From a virus: a stretch of DNA of 64,000 nt. The stretch spans positions 1 to 64,000 of IMG/VR virus record IMGVR_UViG_3300032116_014198; one strand, written 5' to 3'. The translations under genes were made by a program, and so were the position numbers. A model generated the notes under the pieces. It had not been told where the DNA came from, ran no database searches, and saw only the letters and a program-made list of their open reading frames with translations. Below, in pieces: positions 28,228 to 38,390 of this stretch (its first letter is position 1; every line of letters starts with the position of its first letter).

Positions 28228-29493
28228 ATGAAACCTAAGAAAAACTCAAAAATTTTTGTACAGATTGCGTCCTATCGTGACCCACAACTGATTCCAACAA
28301 TTAAGAACATGTTGGAAAACGCTAAGAACCCCCAAAACATTACCATTGGTATTGCAAGACAATTTCATCCTGATGATAAATTTGATGATTTATCTGAATA
28401 TGAAAATGACGATAGATTCAGAATCTTAAATATTCCTTATCAAGAAGCTGAAGGTGTTTGTTGGGCGAGACACTTAGTTCAACAACTATATAAAGACGAA
28501 GCATATACACTTCAAATTGACTCACATATGAGGTTTGCACCTGATTGGGATGAAGAAATGATTAACATGGTTAAACAACTTCAAAAGAAAGGACATAAGA
28601 AACCATTACTTACAGGATATGTGTCATCATTTGACCCTGACAATGACCCAGCGGGTAGGGTACAAGAGCCTTGGAGAATGGCGTTTGATAGATTTATTCC
28701 TGAAGGTGCGGTATTCTTCTTACCTGAGACAATTCCAAATTGGAGAGAGATGACAGAACCAGTACCAGCAAGATTCTATTCCGCACACTACTGTTTTACC
28801 TTAGGACAATTCTCAAAAGAAGTTCAACACAATCCGCACTACTATTTTCACGGTGAAGAAATTTCAATTTCAGCAAGAGCTTACACTTGTGGATATGACT
28901 TATTCCACCCACATAAAGTATTGATTTGGCACGAATATACTCGTAAGGGTAGAACCAAACAATGGGATGATGATAAAGAATGGGTTAGAAGAAATAATCA
29001 AGCGCACTTATTGAATAGAAAACTATTTGGTATGGACGGAGAAGTTCAAGAAGGACATGATGGTCCTTATGGATTCGGAACTACAAGAACATTAAGAGAT
29101 TACGAAAAATATGCGGGTCTTATTTTTCAAAAAAGAGCTGTACAACAATACACCTTAGATAAAAAGTATCCACCAAATCCGCAAGAATTTGAAAGTGAAG
29201 AAAAATGGTTAGAAAGTTTTGCTAGCATATTTAAACATTGTATTGATGTTAATTATGGCTCGGTACCTGAAAAAGATTATGATTTTTGGGTTGTTGCGTT
29301 CCACAATGAACAGGATGAAACAATATATAGAAAAGACGCTGATAAATCTGAAATTAACCAAATGATGAATGACCCTGATGGATATTGTAAAGTATGGAGA
29401 GAGTTCCAAACGGCACATAAACCAAAGTATTGGGTTGTTTGGCCTCACTCAGAATCTAAAGGATGGTGTGAAAGAATAACTGGCAATTTATAG
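28228..29493 (+). CDS. GT60-family (Skp1 GlcNAc-transferase-like) glycosyltransferase
   Basis: 421 residues. The N-terminus, KIFVQIASYRDPQLIPTIKN, the motif GVCWARHLVQQLYKDEAYTL and the metal-site variant QIDSHMRFAPDWDEEM (D98-x-H100), together with HGEEISISARAYTCGYDLFHP and LIWHEYTR, match the GlcNAc-transferase family PF11397/GT60. Its eukaryotic members add GlcNAc to hydroxyproline of Skp1. The C-terminal 110 residues are an extra domain (DYDFWVVAFHNEQDE; KYWVVWPHSESKGWCERI). First gene of the plus-strand glycosyltransferase block. The prolyl-hydroxylase-like gene at 4034 is a suggestive companion. Acceptor not shown. Confidence 0.82.
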   Translation: MKPKKNSKIFVQIASYRDPQLIPTIKNMLENAKNPQNITIGIARQFHPDDKFDDLSEYENDDRFRILNIPYQEAEGVCWARHLVQQLYKDEAYTLQIDSHMRFAPDWDEEMINMVKQLQKKGHKKPLLTGYVSSFDPDNDPAGRVQEPWRMAFDRFIPEGAVFFLPETIPNWREMTEPVPARFYSAHYCFTLGQFSKEVQHNPHYYFHGEEISISARAYTCGYDLFHPHKVLIWHEYTRKGRTKQWDDDKEWVRRNNQAHLLNRKLFGMDGEVQEGHDGPYGFGTTRTLRDYEKYAGLIFQKRAVQQYTLDKKYPPNPQEFESEEKWLESFASIFKHCIDVNYGSVPEKDYDFWVVAFHNEQDETIYRKDADKSEINQMMNDPDGYCKVWREFQTAHKPKYWVVWPHSESKGWCERITGNL

Positions 29494-29509
29494 TTTATAC
29501 CCTATAATA

Positions 29510-30349
29510 ATGATAACATTTTATGATGAATATGTTCAAGGATTGTCGGGTGGGCATTTTTCAACGTTCAGAAAAAATTTAGGTAATAAATTATTTATTT
29601 ACGGTGTAAGTAGAGTTGCGTCAGATATATTAGATTATGATTTAATTTTACCACCAAACCCATTAATAAGACGGGAGTTAACTAGTGTGGGTAATTATGT
29701 AAATGAAAAATTTCCCTTTGGAAGTTTGACGGGTAGAAAAAGAGTTGAGTCTCCAACAAAAACTATGGACGACATTGACCTTTTTAATTTTAACGGATTG
29801 GAAGGTTTTATTAATCAATTTAATAATCATCATATTGAAGTGGTAGGATACTTTACAAAATATGATTATATCAAACCATATAAAGAAAAAATTCGTTCTT
29901 ATTATTCAAGTTTGGTTAGACCAAAACGTAATAATAATGATATGGTCATCATGCTAAGAAACAGTAGAGACGATGCTAGATTTGTATTACCGGATGACTA
30001 TTATATTAATATTTTAGAAAATGAGTCATTTGATAAGTTATATGTTGGTTACGACCATTTATATAAACATCAAAGTCTAATCAGTAAAATTGAAAAATAT
30101 AATCCGATTTATTTGGAGTCAGGAATCTTGGATATTTTCTCAGAGATAACATCGTTCAATAAAATTGTTGCTTGTCAAGGAACATTTTCATTTTGGGCAA
30201 GTTTTTTATCAAACGCAGATAAAATATATTGGCCAACAACTAACGATGGTCCCAATTCAAACAATGAAGTTTTTGCACAATTTGTTAACTTAAAGGTTGA
30301 TGACGAAGACCGATACACTTTTGTACCAATTAATAACATATATACATGA
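29510..30349 (+). CDS. GT11/fucosyltransferase-like glycosyltransferase
   Basis: 279 residues. The C-terminal half carries NDMVIMLRNSRDDARFVLPDDYY, comparable to the H-x-R-x-GD region of GT11 alpha-1,2-fucosyltransferases, and SFNKIVACQGTFSFWASFLSNADKIYWP, comparable to their N-S-x-FSWW-A-x-L block. The His and Gly-Asp of the first motif are not strictly kept, so the assignment is tentative. The N-terminal half is not recognisable. It overlaps the GT10 gene by 4 bp. Confidence 0.6.
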   Translation: MITFYDEYVQGLSGGHFSTFRKNLGNKLFIYGVSRVASDILDYDLILPPNPLIRRELTSVGNYVNEKFPFGSLTGRKRVESPTKTMDDIDLFNFNGLEGFINQFNNHHIEVVGYFTKYDYIKPYKEKIRSYYSSLVRPKRNNNDMVIMLRNSRDDARFVLPDDYYINILENESFDKLYVGYDHLYKHQSLISKIEKYNPIYLESGILDIFSEITSFNKIVACQGTFSFWASFLSNADKIYWPTTNDGPNSNNEVFAQFVNLKVDDEDRYTFVPINNIYT

Positions 30350-31341
30350 AAAAAACTATAAAATTATCTAGAGCTAGTTTCCCTGGTGTTGGAAATTTTT
30401 CTTGGATGAATTACTTTGTAAACATCCTAAATAAAAAATATAATGTTGTGATTGACGCAATCAATCCGGACATTGTAATCTATACTAATCAATTTTATCG
30501 TGAAAACGAATTAGATTATTACACAAATGAAACTGTAAGAGGTATTCATCAATATGATGATTCTATTAAAAAAGTTTTTATTAGTGGTGAAGCTAGACCC
30601 GATTTTAACGCACATTTAAATAAAGGTGATAACTATTATGTTTTAGGTTATGAACATATTGATAATGAGAGATATCTTAGGTTCCCAACTTTAGTATTAG
30701 ATGCTTTTGTTTTACATAATGAAGGAGGAATGTTTGACACACCATTTGATTGGTTAACCAAAAAAAGGGACGGGTCGAAGATACTCGAAAGTAAAAAACA
30801 TTTTTGTAGTATAGTCCAATCAAGCAACAATCCCGACAGAGAAAAATTGTTTGATTTGATTCAAGAGAAACATTTCATTAAATCATCAGGACCTTGGCGT
30901 AGAACAGTTCCCGACGAAGAAACACTAAACCCTTATCAATACCACAATTATTCAAACAAAGAATACATGGGTAGAATTGATGGACTAACATATAGGGATA
31001 AGATTAATTTTTTCTCTGACACAGTGTTTAACATTGCCTACCAATTTACAAATACTGATAATTTAACTCAAGAAAAAATTATACACGCTTACGCAGCAAA
31101 TACAATACCATTATTTTATGGTAATCAATATATTGAGGAAGAAGGATTTAATCCTAAATCTTTTATTAACTGTCACAAATTTGAAAGTTTTGAAAGTTTA
31201 GTTGAATTTTTAGATGAGTTATATAAAGATAATGATAGATTAAAATCATATTTTGAAGAACCAATTTTTGTTGATAATAAATTACCAATTTATTTTAATG
31301 AGGATTACATTTTGAATTTTTTTAGTAAAATTATTGAGTAG
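30346..31341 (+). CDS. GT10-family (alpha-1,3-fucosyltransferase-like) glycosyltransferase
   Basis: 331 residues. The GT10 donor-binding region is well kept: FNIAYQFTNTDNLTQEKIIH, then AYAANTIPLFYGN and FNPKSFINCHKFESF. The N-terminal half has the usual FISGEARPDFNAHLNKGDNYYVLGYE and RYLRFP segments, and HFCSIVQSSN precedes the linker. GT10 enzymes transfer fucose from GDP-fucose with inversion. It has no membrane anchor, as in bacterial members. It overlaps the preceding gene by 4 bp and ends one base before the next start. Confidence 0.85.
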   Translation: MKKTIKLSRASFPGVGNFSWMNYFVNILNKKYNVVIDAINPDIVIYTNQFYRENELDYYTNETVRGIHQYDDSIKKVFISGEARPDFNAHLNKGDNYYVLGYEHIDNERYLRFPTLVLDAFVLHNEGGMFDTPFDWLTKKRDGSKILESKKHFCSIVQSSNNPDREKLFDLIQEKHFIKSSGPWRRTVPDEETLNPYQYHNYSNKEYMGRIDGLTYRDKINFFSDTVFNIAYQFTNTDNLTQEKIIHAYAANTIPLFYGNQYIEEEGFNPKSFINCHKFESFESLVEFLDELYKDNDRLKSYFEEPIFVDNKLPIYFNEDYILNFFSKIIE

Positions 31342-31342
31342 T

Positions 31343-32020
31343 ATGAAACATATATCATTTAGTCTTTTTGGTTATGACCCAAAATATTATGTTGGGGCTG
31401 AAAAAAATATAATAATTAATAAGGAATTGTTACCTGATTGGACAACAGTCATTTATTATCACCCCGAAAATATATTACAAGGTTATGTTGAAAAACTTAC
31501 TGAAATGGGCGCAGTAATGATTGATGTTTCCAAAATTAAATTAGGTGAAAAAGAATCAATACATTTTCCATATTTTTGGAGATTTTTTTCTTTCTTACAA
31601 GATATTCCAACAATTGTGAGAGATTTAGATAGTAGAATATCTGAAAGAGAAGTTCAATATATTAGAATATGGGAACAAAGTAATGAAGATTATTTTATTA
31701 TCAGAGACCACCCGTGGCACGCACCCGTGCCAAGTGGTTTGTTTGGAATCAAAAGAAAAATAAATAAGTTTGAAGAACACTTTATACAATTCGTTAATAC
31801 GTCTGACTTAAGGTGGGGAACAGACCAAGAAATTTTACATCAGTATATCAATAATATTGATAAATCCAATGTTTTATATTTTGGTTTTGATAAACAAGAC
31901 ACATACATACCAAGAGACAATCAAGATTTTTTTATTGGTATACAATTAGACGAAAACGATGAACCAACAAAACCGAGTGGTGTTAAGTGTTTGGAATTTT
32001 TAAAAGAATTAAATTTATAA
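31343..32020 (+). CDS. GT-A-like glycosyltransferase, family unassigned
   Basis: 225 residues from the ATG at 31343 (an in-frame TTG three codons earlier overlaps the previous stop and is less likely). The opening ISFSLFGYDPKYYVGAEKN and the acidic PTIVRDLDSRISERE (a D-x-D) mark a GT-A-like transferase of a type seen in phages and large viruses. IIRDHPWHAPVPSGLFGIKR follows. Donor and acceptor unknown. Confidence 0.65.
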   Translation: MKHISFSLFGYDPKYYVGAEKNIIINKELLPDWTTVIYYHPENILQGYVEKLTEMGAVMIDVSKIKLGEKESIHFPYFWRFFSFLQDIPTIVRDLDSRISEREVQYIRIWEQSNEDYFIIRDHPWHAPVPSGLFGIKRKINKFEEHFIQFVNTSDLRWGTDQEILHQYINNIDKSNVLYFGFDKQDTYIPRDNQDFFIGIQLDENDEPTKPSGVKCLEFLKELNL

Positions 32021-32023
32021 ATA

Positions 32024-32761
32024 ATGAAATACTGTTTTACAACTTTAGCGGTAAATGAACCGTACGAATCAATTACACCATCTTTCTATAAAGAACTAAG
32101 GGATAATACAACCGAATGTGAATTTTTTATTACAACCACAAATCATGAACTTCAAAATCAGGGTAATAGAATACACACCAAAGTAATAAACCCACCATTA
32201 TATGATTCTCGAGGTGGGTTCAATTTTAATTTAAATTTAAAAGTATTGTCTTTAAAACATATTTTGGAACACCAAAAAATAACAGGAGATAAACCTGAGT
32301 ATATTATTTTTACTGATGGTGATTGGAGAATGCATAATGGATTTTCAGAAGAAAAAATATTGAACATGTTGTCTTACATGGAAAAAGATGGTTTAGATTT
32401 TTTATTCGAAAGACCCGCTCCAATCGGACCACATAAAAAAGAACCCGAACAAAGTTTTTTCAAAGATAAACTGTACGATTATGATGTTTTTGAACACAAC
32501 AAATGGGATGAAGCACACGTTGTTAATGAACAATTCTTGGTATTCAAAAATAATTGGAAGTTTAAATTTTTTGTTCAAAGATGGGAACAATTTTTATGGT
32601 ATAGTATAGCTAATGATATCAGAAATTATCCAGATGGTTTTGAAATAGGAATTTCAGCTTTAGAAGCTGAAATGAAATATGCATATCAAGGTTATTTTAA
32701 TTTGATTCAAAATTGTTTTTCTTTTTATACTAAACTCGGCGATTTTCACACAAGATTTTAA
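32024..32761 (+). CDS. Putative GT-A glycosyltransferase
   Basis: 245 residues. It begins KYCFTTLAVNEPYESITPSFY, has an acidic metal-binding-like motif in YIIFTDGDWRMHNGF, and later VVNEQFLVFKNNWKFKFFVQ and GFEIGISALEAEMK. These follow the general order of GT-A transferases acting on nucleotide sugars. No specific family can be named. Its stop codon shares one base with the next start. Confidence 0.6.
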   Translation: MKYCFTTLAVNEPYESITPSFYKELRDNTTECEFFITTTNHELQNQGNRIHTKVINPPLYDSRGGFNFNLNLKVLSLKHILEHQKITGDKPEYIIFTDGDWRMHNGFSEEKILNMLSYMEKDGLDFLFERPAPIGPHKKEPEQSFFKDKLYDYDVFEHNKWDEAHVVNEQFLVFKNNWKFKFFVQRWEQFLWYSIANDIRNYPDGFEIGISALEAEMKYAYQGYFNLIQNCFSFYTKLGDFHTRF

Positions 32762-33687
32762 TGAAGTCAAAAATAGTTACAGGGTATTGGATGGATGTTG
32801 AGGGGTATCCATTTCAAGGAACAAGAGCAAGTAGAAAACCAAGATATTGGGGTTCGTTAATTAGTCATTGTCGCGGTATAAATTTACCAATAATTTGCTA
32901 TACCCAAAAAAAAAATCAAGAAGAATTATTAAGTTTAAAAAACACACATAATTTAGACAATCTTGAAATTAAAATTCTTGAGCTTACTGATATGAAACTT
33001 CACAAAGAAATTAGCATTGTTAGAGATAAGAATTTTGAAAACAATGGTCTTGATGGTAGAGGTACTGAAATAATGTGGGGAAAGTTTCAAGTCTTGGAAC
33101 AGGAACTTGATGGTTTTGACCGAGTATATTGGGTTGATATAGGCTTACAACATCCTGGTATCTTTCCTTGGCGTTATTGTGTTCCATTTGGTGATAAATC
33201 ATACCACAGTGGTAATGGACCTTTAGCTTGGCAACACAATGAAATGTTACAATACGATTTTACTAAATTATTTAACACGAAAATATTTGAAAAATTGAAT
33301 GATATTTGTGATAATAAAATTGTTACACTTGTTGGTTCTAACGCACAAACTAGCTATGAATTCAAACAACATGGGATTATAGATTATGATATTGTAAGAG
33401 ATTTTCCAATAGGTGGATTAATTGGTGGTGACACAATACAACTCAAAAAATATATTGAAGAATTTTGGAAATTATCTGTTGAAGTATTAAAACACAATTT
33501 TTTATGTACTGAAGAATCTATTATGAAAGTAGTTTATGATTTATTTGATAAAAATCACTTGTTAGATTTTTTATTTGACGTTCATCAAACAAATCAACAC
33601 GACGAATTTCATTTTGAAATGTGGAATAAAAGTTGGAATAAACCCAAACCTTTATACATGGTTTGGCATGATATATTACAATATTAA
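32761..33687 (+). CDS. HtrL/YibB-like putative glycosyltransferase 1
   Basis: 308 residues. KIVTGYWMDVEGYPFQG, the VYWVDIGLQHPGIFPW metal-site-like block, GGLIGGDT and CTEESIMKVVYDLF reproduce the order of motifs in the N-terminal half of the next gene and in HtrL/YibB family proteins. These are uncharacterised but found in glycan loci. It ends one base before the ATG of the next gene. Confidence 0.6.
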   Translation: MKSKIVTGYWMDVEGYPFQGTRASRKPRYWGSLISHCRGINLPIICYTQKKNQEELLSLKNTHNLDNLEIKILELTDMKLHKEISIVRDKNFENNGLDGRGTEIMWGKFQVLEQELDGFDRVYWVDIGLQHPGIFPWRYCVPFGDKSYHSGNGPLAWQHNEMLQYDFTKLFNTKIFEKLNDICDNKIVTLVGSNAQTSYEFKQHGIIDYDIVRDFPIGGLIGGDTIQLKKYIEEFWKLSVEVLKHNFLCTEESIMKVVYDLFDKNHLLDFLFDVHQTNQHDEFHFEMWNKSWNKPKPLYMVWHDILQY

Positions 33688-33688
33688 T

Positions 33689-35365
33689 ATGAGTAACGTA
33701 ACAGTTGTAACAGGACTTTGGAATATTAAACGTGACGAACTTGGTGAAGGATGGTCAAGGACATTTCAACATTATTTGGATAAATTTGACCAATTATTAC
33801 AAATTGAAAACAATATGATTATTTTTGGTGAACCCGAATTAGAATCATTTGTTTTTGAAAGAAGAGATAGGTCAAATACACAATTCATTACAAGAGATAA
33901 GGAATGGTTCAAACAAACTGTTCCTTATGATAAAATACAAGAGATTAGAAATAATCCTGATTGGTTTGGACAAGCTGGTTGGTTACAAGATTCAACACAA
34001 GCAAAACTTGAGTGGTATAATCCTTTGGTAATGTCCAAAATGTTCTTGATGAATGATGCAAGAATTATGGACCAATTTAACTCACAACATCTTTATTGGA
34101 TTGATGCTGGTATTACAAACACAATTCATCCAGGATATTTTACGCACGATAAAATACAAAACAAATTACCTGAGGTTTTTGATAAGTTTGGTTTTGTTGC
34201 GTTTCCATATGATGCAAACAACGAAATTCATGGATTCTCATATCCTAAAATAAATTCATATGCTGGTGATGAAGTTAAGTTAGTATGTAGAGGTGGATTA
34301 TTTGGCGGACCAAAACACGTATTTTCAGATATTAACGGAATATATTACAACATATTATCCGAGACACTAAGAAGTGGATACATGGGTACCGAAGAATCAA
34401 TCTTTAGTATTATGTTATATAAACATAGTGATATGATTGATTATGTTGAAATTGAAGGTAACGGGTTAATTTCAAAGTTCTGTGAAGATTTAAAAAATGA
34501 TACATACGAAGTTAAAAATATATCAGGTAAAAAATCATTAAACAAAGATTTAAACATTAATAATTCAGCTCTTTATGTTATAACATTTAATAGTCCAAAA
34601 CAATTTGAGACATTGATTGAGTCTATGATTCAATACGACAGAAACTTTTTGGATAGACCAAAAAAATATCTATTGGATAATTCATCAGATTTAGAAACAA
34701 CTGAAAGATATATTGAGTTATGTAATGAGTTTGGTTTTGAACACATTAAGAAAGATAATTTAGGTATCTGTGGTGGTAGACAATTTATTGCCGAACATGC
34801 CGATGAAAACAATTTTGATTTTTATTTCTTCTTTGAGGATGACATGTTCTTTTTTCCAAAGAAAGGTGAAGTTTGTAAAAACGGATTCAATAGAACTGTA
34901 AATAATTTGTATATTAATTCATTAGAGATTACTAAGAAAGAAGACCTTGATTTCTTAAAAATGAATTACACCGAGTTTTATGGTGACAACGGAACTCAAT
35001 GGTCATGGTATAATGTACCACAACATATTAGAGAAGAATTTTGGCCAAACAAACCAAATTTACCTGTGATGGGTTTAGACCCAAATGCACCAAAAACCAA
35101 CTTTAATAAAATATTAACATATAAAGGTATTCCATACGCTTTGGGTGATGTTTATTATTGTAATTGGCCACAAGTGGTTACAAAATATGGTAATCAAAAA
35201 ATGTTTTTAGAAACAAAATGGGCCAGACCTTTTGAACAAACTTGGATGAGTTTCATATATCAGGAAACAAAAAAAGGTAATATAAACCCTGGATTGTTAT
35301 TGTTAACACCAACCGAACATGACCGATTTGATTTTTATGACGGTTCTTTAAGAAAAGAATCATAA
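33689..35365 (+). CDS. HtrL/YibB-like domain fused to GT2-like domain
   Basis: 558 residues from the ATG at 33689. A longer reading from 33575 would overlap the previous gene by over 100 nt, and the family-type start MSNVTVVTGLWNIKRDELGE fits better. Residues 1-290 are HtrL/YibB-like (NNMIIFGEPEL; LYWIDAGITNTIHPGYF; CRGGLFGGPKHVF; GTEESIFSIMLYKH). Residues 310-558 are a GT2-like domain (LYVITFNSPKQFETLIESM; FYFFFEDDMFFF with D-x-D-type acids). Last gene of the plus-strand glycosyltransferase block. Confidence 0.7.
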   Translation: MSNVTVVTGLWNIKRDELGEGWSRTFQHYLDKFDQLLQIENNMIIFGEPELESFVFERRDRSNTQFITRDKEWFKQTVPYDKIQEIRNNPDWFGQAGWLQDSTQAKLEWYNPLVMSKMFLMNDARIMDQFNSQHLYWIDAGITNTIHPGYFTHDKIQNKLPEVFDKFGFVAFPYDANNEIHGFSYPKINSYAGDEVKLVCRGGLFGGPKHVFSDINGIYYNILSETLRSGYMGTEESIFSIMLYKHSDMIDYVEIEGNGLISKFCEDLKNDTYEVKNISGKKSLNKDLNINNSALYVITFNSPKQFETLIESMIQYDRNFLDRPKKYLLDNSSDLETTERYIELCNEFGFEHIKKDNLGICGGRQFIAEHADENNFDFYFFFEDDMFFFPKKGEVCKNGFNRTVNNLYINSLEITKKEDLDFLKMNYTEFYGDNGTQWSWYNVPQHIREEFWPNKPNLPVMGLDPNAPKTNFNKILTYKGIPYALGDVYYCNWPQVVTKYGNQKMFLETKWARPFEQTWMSFIYQETKKGNINPGLLLLTPTEHDRFDFYDGSLRKES

Positions 35366-35381
35366 AAAACAAACATTTGAT

Positions 35382-35389
35382 TATTTATA
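35382..35389 (+). promoter_or_regulatory. TATTTATA motif before Cys-rich virion gene
   Basis: An exact TATTTATA seven bases before the ATG at 35397, in the gap following the glycosyltransferase block. Confidence 0.55.
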
Positions 35390-35396
35390 ATATAAT

Positions 35397-38162
35397 ATGG
35401 CACTAGTTAATAGGTATTTTTATCAATGTTGTAACCCTTTAGGGTCTGGTGCTCCAATTTATAGAACATTTGAAATTGACACTGCTGGTACGTGGACCGC
35501 AAATGTAAGCACCGTTATTTATACCGGTGACGGTAGTTGTTATTACTACACAATTACTAATTCTTTAGACCCACCAGAACAATCATTTGCAACTGAACAA
35601 TATAGTACTTGTCCGGCATGTGACGCTGCAAATCCAAATGGATGTTATTATACTTTTTCAGCTTGTTGTGATGGTAGTACCTTTAGTATTAGAAGGGGTG
35701 ATTTCGCTTTTGAAAATACATATGGACCATTAACCGTTGGTGAAATATGGAGATTTTCTATAACCACTGCCACAACGAGCCCTACAACATTTGCTTTTGT
35801 TGGGTGTGCATCTTATATTACAGGAGTCACAGGTTCAACAATTTATGTTCAGACAGGTGAAACAACAATAAATGTTACAACACCTGGTACTTGGTCTGAT
35901 TGTAATGATTGTTTAACAACATACCCTTGTTGTGTTTCAGGTACCGTTGATAATATACTTTGTTCGTATACTGATTGTTGTGGAACATTTGTGAGCGGTG
36001 GTAGTATTAATGATGTTGTATGTTTTAACCCTAATTTACCACACAGAGGTTTAGTAAGTTCGTATACCGATGCTTGTTCACAAGTTTGCCCAACACCTAC
36101 ACCTACGCCTACAAATACCGTAACACCAACTAATACGGTTACACCAACGGTAACTCCTACAAAAACAGTCACACCAACAGTAACACCAACAGTAACACCA
36201 ACCAATACGGTTACACCAACTAAAACCGTTACACCAACCAATACGGTTACACCAACCAATACGGTTACACCAACTTTAACACCTTCTAATACTCCCACTC
36301 CTTCAGTAACAGCTGGTCCTACGGATTATCAATTTAGGGCATGTTGTTCACCAAACGAAATTTTTGTTGTCGATGATTATGTTGGAACCATAAATGTTGG
36401 TCAGGTGTATTATATAACAGGAACTGGTTTTACAGGCTGTGCTGAAGTAATACCAATGACTGGTTTTGGTGAAAGATATGTTATTAGTGGTCTGACAGGA
36501 CCATACGATAATTGTTCGGTTTGTACTGACGATTATAGTTGTTGTGGACCGGGAAGTAACTGTATTGAATATCAAATTAATAATACTCAGGAGTTCCCAT
36601 CAACAGTAACATATGTAGATTGTAATGGTGATAATCAAAATTTGATTGTACCTGAACTATCTGAATTAAATATTTGTGCATGTGAATATAGTGTGATTGT
36701 ACCTGAGGGTGTATTTGTTACAGTAATTGGGGACTGTAATCAAACAACACCAACACCAACTGTTACACCAACCCAAACGCCGACACCATCTGTTACACCT
36801 GTTTACAGTCCTTGTAATACTGAATTTTGTTTATATACAAACTTTTCAGGTACATCAATGTATGATGGAAATTATACATCGGGTGGAACTTATAATGGAA
36901 GACCATATTGGACAGGTTCCACATCAGGTACTGTTTTTTATGATGGAACAAAATGGTGTTTATCCGATACTTTAGGTGGTGATTGTATATTGGCGGGTAA
37001 AACCCCATGTTTTTCAAATTGTCCTGATTTGGATGAATTGATATGGTCAGAAGGACCGTGTCCAACACCAACCCCCACACCAACACCAAACGTCTGTATT
37101 ACGGTTGATTTTCAAGCGTTGTTTGATTGTGACTATGTGCCCGAACCAACTGAGACTTGTCCGACACCAACACCGACAATTAGTTTAACACCGAGTCCAA
37201 ATCCTTGTCTTTTGGTAGATGCCGATGTTACAGTTGAAGATATAACTCCAACCCCCACACCAACTCCAACAGTCACTCCGACACCAAGTTTACAAAGAAA
37301 TGTACCAGTATCAGGTTCAACAACTTATATCATAAATGATACTGAATTCGAGTGTGTGTTTGTACGTAGAATTCAAGATTGTTCTGATGATGAAATTTAT
37401 TATATCAATGAGTCTATGAGAACATCAGGTGGTACTATTGTAACAACAGGTCAAACCTTCAGTGCTGATGTATCAGGAACAACTAAGTGTTATACTTATT
37501 TGGATATTGTTTATGACCAAAGTCCAACTTTAACTATCAATACTATTATTGCATCATTCAGTGGATGTTCAAGTTGTGAGAACTCTTTAATACCAACACC
37601 TACTCCAACTAGTACTGTAACACCAACGGTAACTCCAACAACAACAGTAACACCAACTAATACAATTACACCAACATCAACACCAACTAGTTCTGTTACT
37701 CCGACAATAACACCAACTGTAACTAAGACTTCAACACCAACATATACACCTAATGCGTCACCGTCAAAGACACCTACACAAACTAAGACACCTACATTAA
37801 CTCCTACGCCAACTGTTACAGTAACTCCATCGGTTACTATGACTAAGACACCAACTAACACACCTACTAAGACACCAACTAACACACCTACCTTAACTAA
37901 AACTCCAACTCCTACACCAACTAAGACACCTACTCAAACTCCTACAAAAACAACTTTACCTGATAAATTTATCGTAGAAAGTTGTTCTGAACCAGTTAGA
38001 AGTATTGCGGTTAACAACTTTGGTTTATTGAATGTAAGTGTCGGCGATTTTGTGAGATTGAATGGAACTGGATACTCAGGATGTTGGGAAGTTGTCGGAA
38101 CTACACTGGGTGGAACTGCGACATCAATAGTTTCGGTACATAATGATTGTACATGTTCATAA
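35397..38162 (+). CDS. Cys-rich modular virion protein with Pro-Thr-rich linkers
   Basis: 921 residues, no signal peptide. Small cysteine-rich beta modules of the type F-x-x-CC ... vG-x-x-Y ... GC-x-E/Y-V/I (for example [18 protein letters not shown] then [11 protein letters not shown], and [15 protein letters not shown] then GYSGCWEVV) alternate with linkers of Pro-Thr repeats ([19 protein letters not shown] type). The longest linkers are at nt 36088-36310 and 37590-37960. Repetitive Pro/Thr linkers are typical of O-glycosylated stalks. The protein is probably a surface-exposed fibre or decoration protein and a candidate acceptor for the glycosylation genes on either side. The domain family is not one I can name. 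Confidence 0.7.
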   Translation: MALVNRYFYQCCNPLGSGAPIYRTFEIDTAGTWTANVSTVIYTGDGSCYYYTITNSLDPPEQSFATEQYSTCPACDAANPNGCYYTFSACCDGSTFSIRRGDFAFENTYGPLTVGEIWRFSITTATTSPTTFAFVGCASYITGVTGSTIYVQTGETTINVTTPGTWSDCNDCLTTYPCCVSGTVDNILCSYTDCCGTFVSGGSINDVVCFNPNLPHRGLVSSYTDACSQVCPTPTPTPTNTVTPTNTVTPTVTPTKTVTPTVTPTVTPTNTVTPTKTVTPTNTVTPTNTVTPTLTPSNTPTPSVTAGPTDYQFRACCSPNEIFVVDDYVGTINVGQVYYITGTGFTGCAEVIPMTGFGERYVISGLTGPYDNCSVCTDDYSCCGPGSNCIEYQINNTQEFPSTVTYVDCNGDNQNLIVPELSELNICACEYSVIVPEGVFVTVIGDCNQTTPTPTVTPTQTPTPSVTPVYSPCNTEFCLYTNFSGTSMYDGNYTSGGTYNGRPYWTGSTSGTVFYDGTKWCLSDTLGGDCILAGKTPCFSNCPDLDELIWSEGPCPTPTPTPTPNVCITVDFQALFDCDYVPEPTETCPTPTPTISLTPSPNPCLLVDADVTVEDITPTPTPTPTVTPTPSLQRNVPVSGSTTYIINDTEFECVFVRRIQDCSDDEIYYINESMRTSGGTIVTTGQTFSADVSGTTKCYTYLDIVYDQSPTLTINTIIASFSGCSSCENSLIPTPTPTSTVTPTVTPTTTVTPTNTITPTSTPTSSVTPTITPTVTKTSTPTYTPNASPSKTPTQTKTPTLTPTPTVTVTPSVTMTKTPTNTPTKTPTNTPTLTKTPTPTPTKTPTQTPTKTTLPDKFIVESCSEPVRSIAVNNFGLLNVSVGDFVRLNGTGYSGCWEVVGTTLGGTATSIVSVHNDCTCS
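36088..37960 (+). repeat. Pro-Thr-rich linker repeats inside the virion gene
   Basis: Imperfect 6- and 12-bp repeats such as acaccaac(t/c)aatacggtt, concentrated at 36088-36310 and 37590-37960 with short patches near 36745, 37060 and 37245. They encode TP, TPT and TPTNTV units. They also create long antisense open frames that are not genes. Confidence 0.8.
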
Positions 38163-38174
38163 TACTTAATTAAA

Positions 38175-38390
38175 ATGGGAAGACAGATTACAATAAACTC
38201 AATTACAGCAACACAAGGATATAATGTTTATATCTGTGATACATCACTAATAACCTGTGTGTATTTGGCAACGATTAATGATGCTGATTTACCATTTAGT
38301 GTCAGTATACCAGCACCTTATGATACAATGGTTGATTTTAGTGTTAAAATTGTCGATGCCAATAATTGTGAAATAATTAAAAACTTCTGA
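38175..38390 (+). CDS. Small probable virion protein
   Basis: 71 residues, beginning GRQITINSITATQGYNVYIC. All-beta in character with three Cys, and no signal or membrane segment. It sits 12 bases after the Cys-rich protein, and its stop codon overlaps the next start by one base, so the three are one transcription unit. No family recognised; the composition resembles a single module of its large neighbours. Confidence 0.6.
   Translation: MGRQITINSITATQGYNVYICDTSLITCVYLATINDADLPFSVSIPAPYDTMVDFSVKIVDANNCEIIKNF

Noticed and set aside
35849-37885. Antisense Val/Gly-rich open frames opposite the Pro-Thr linkers
   Set aside because: They mirror the Pro-Thr repeats on the other strand, have no start context, and alternate exactly with the linkers.
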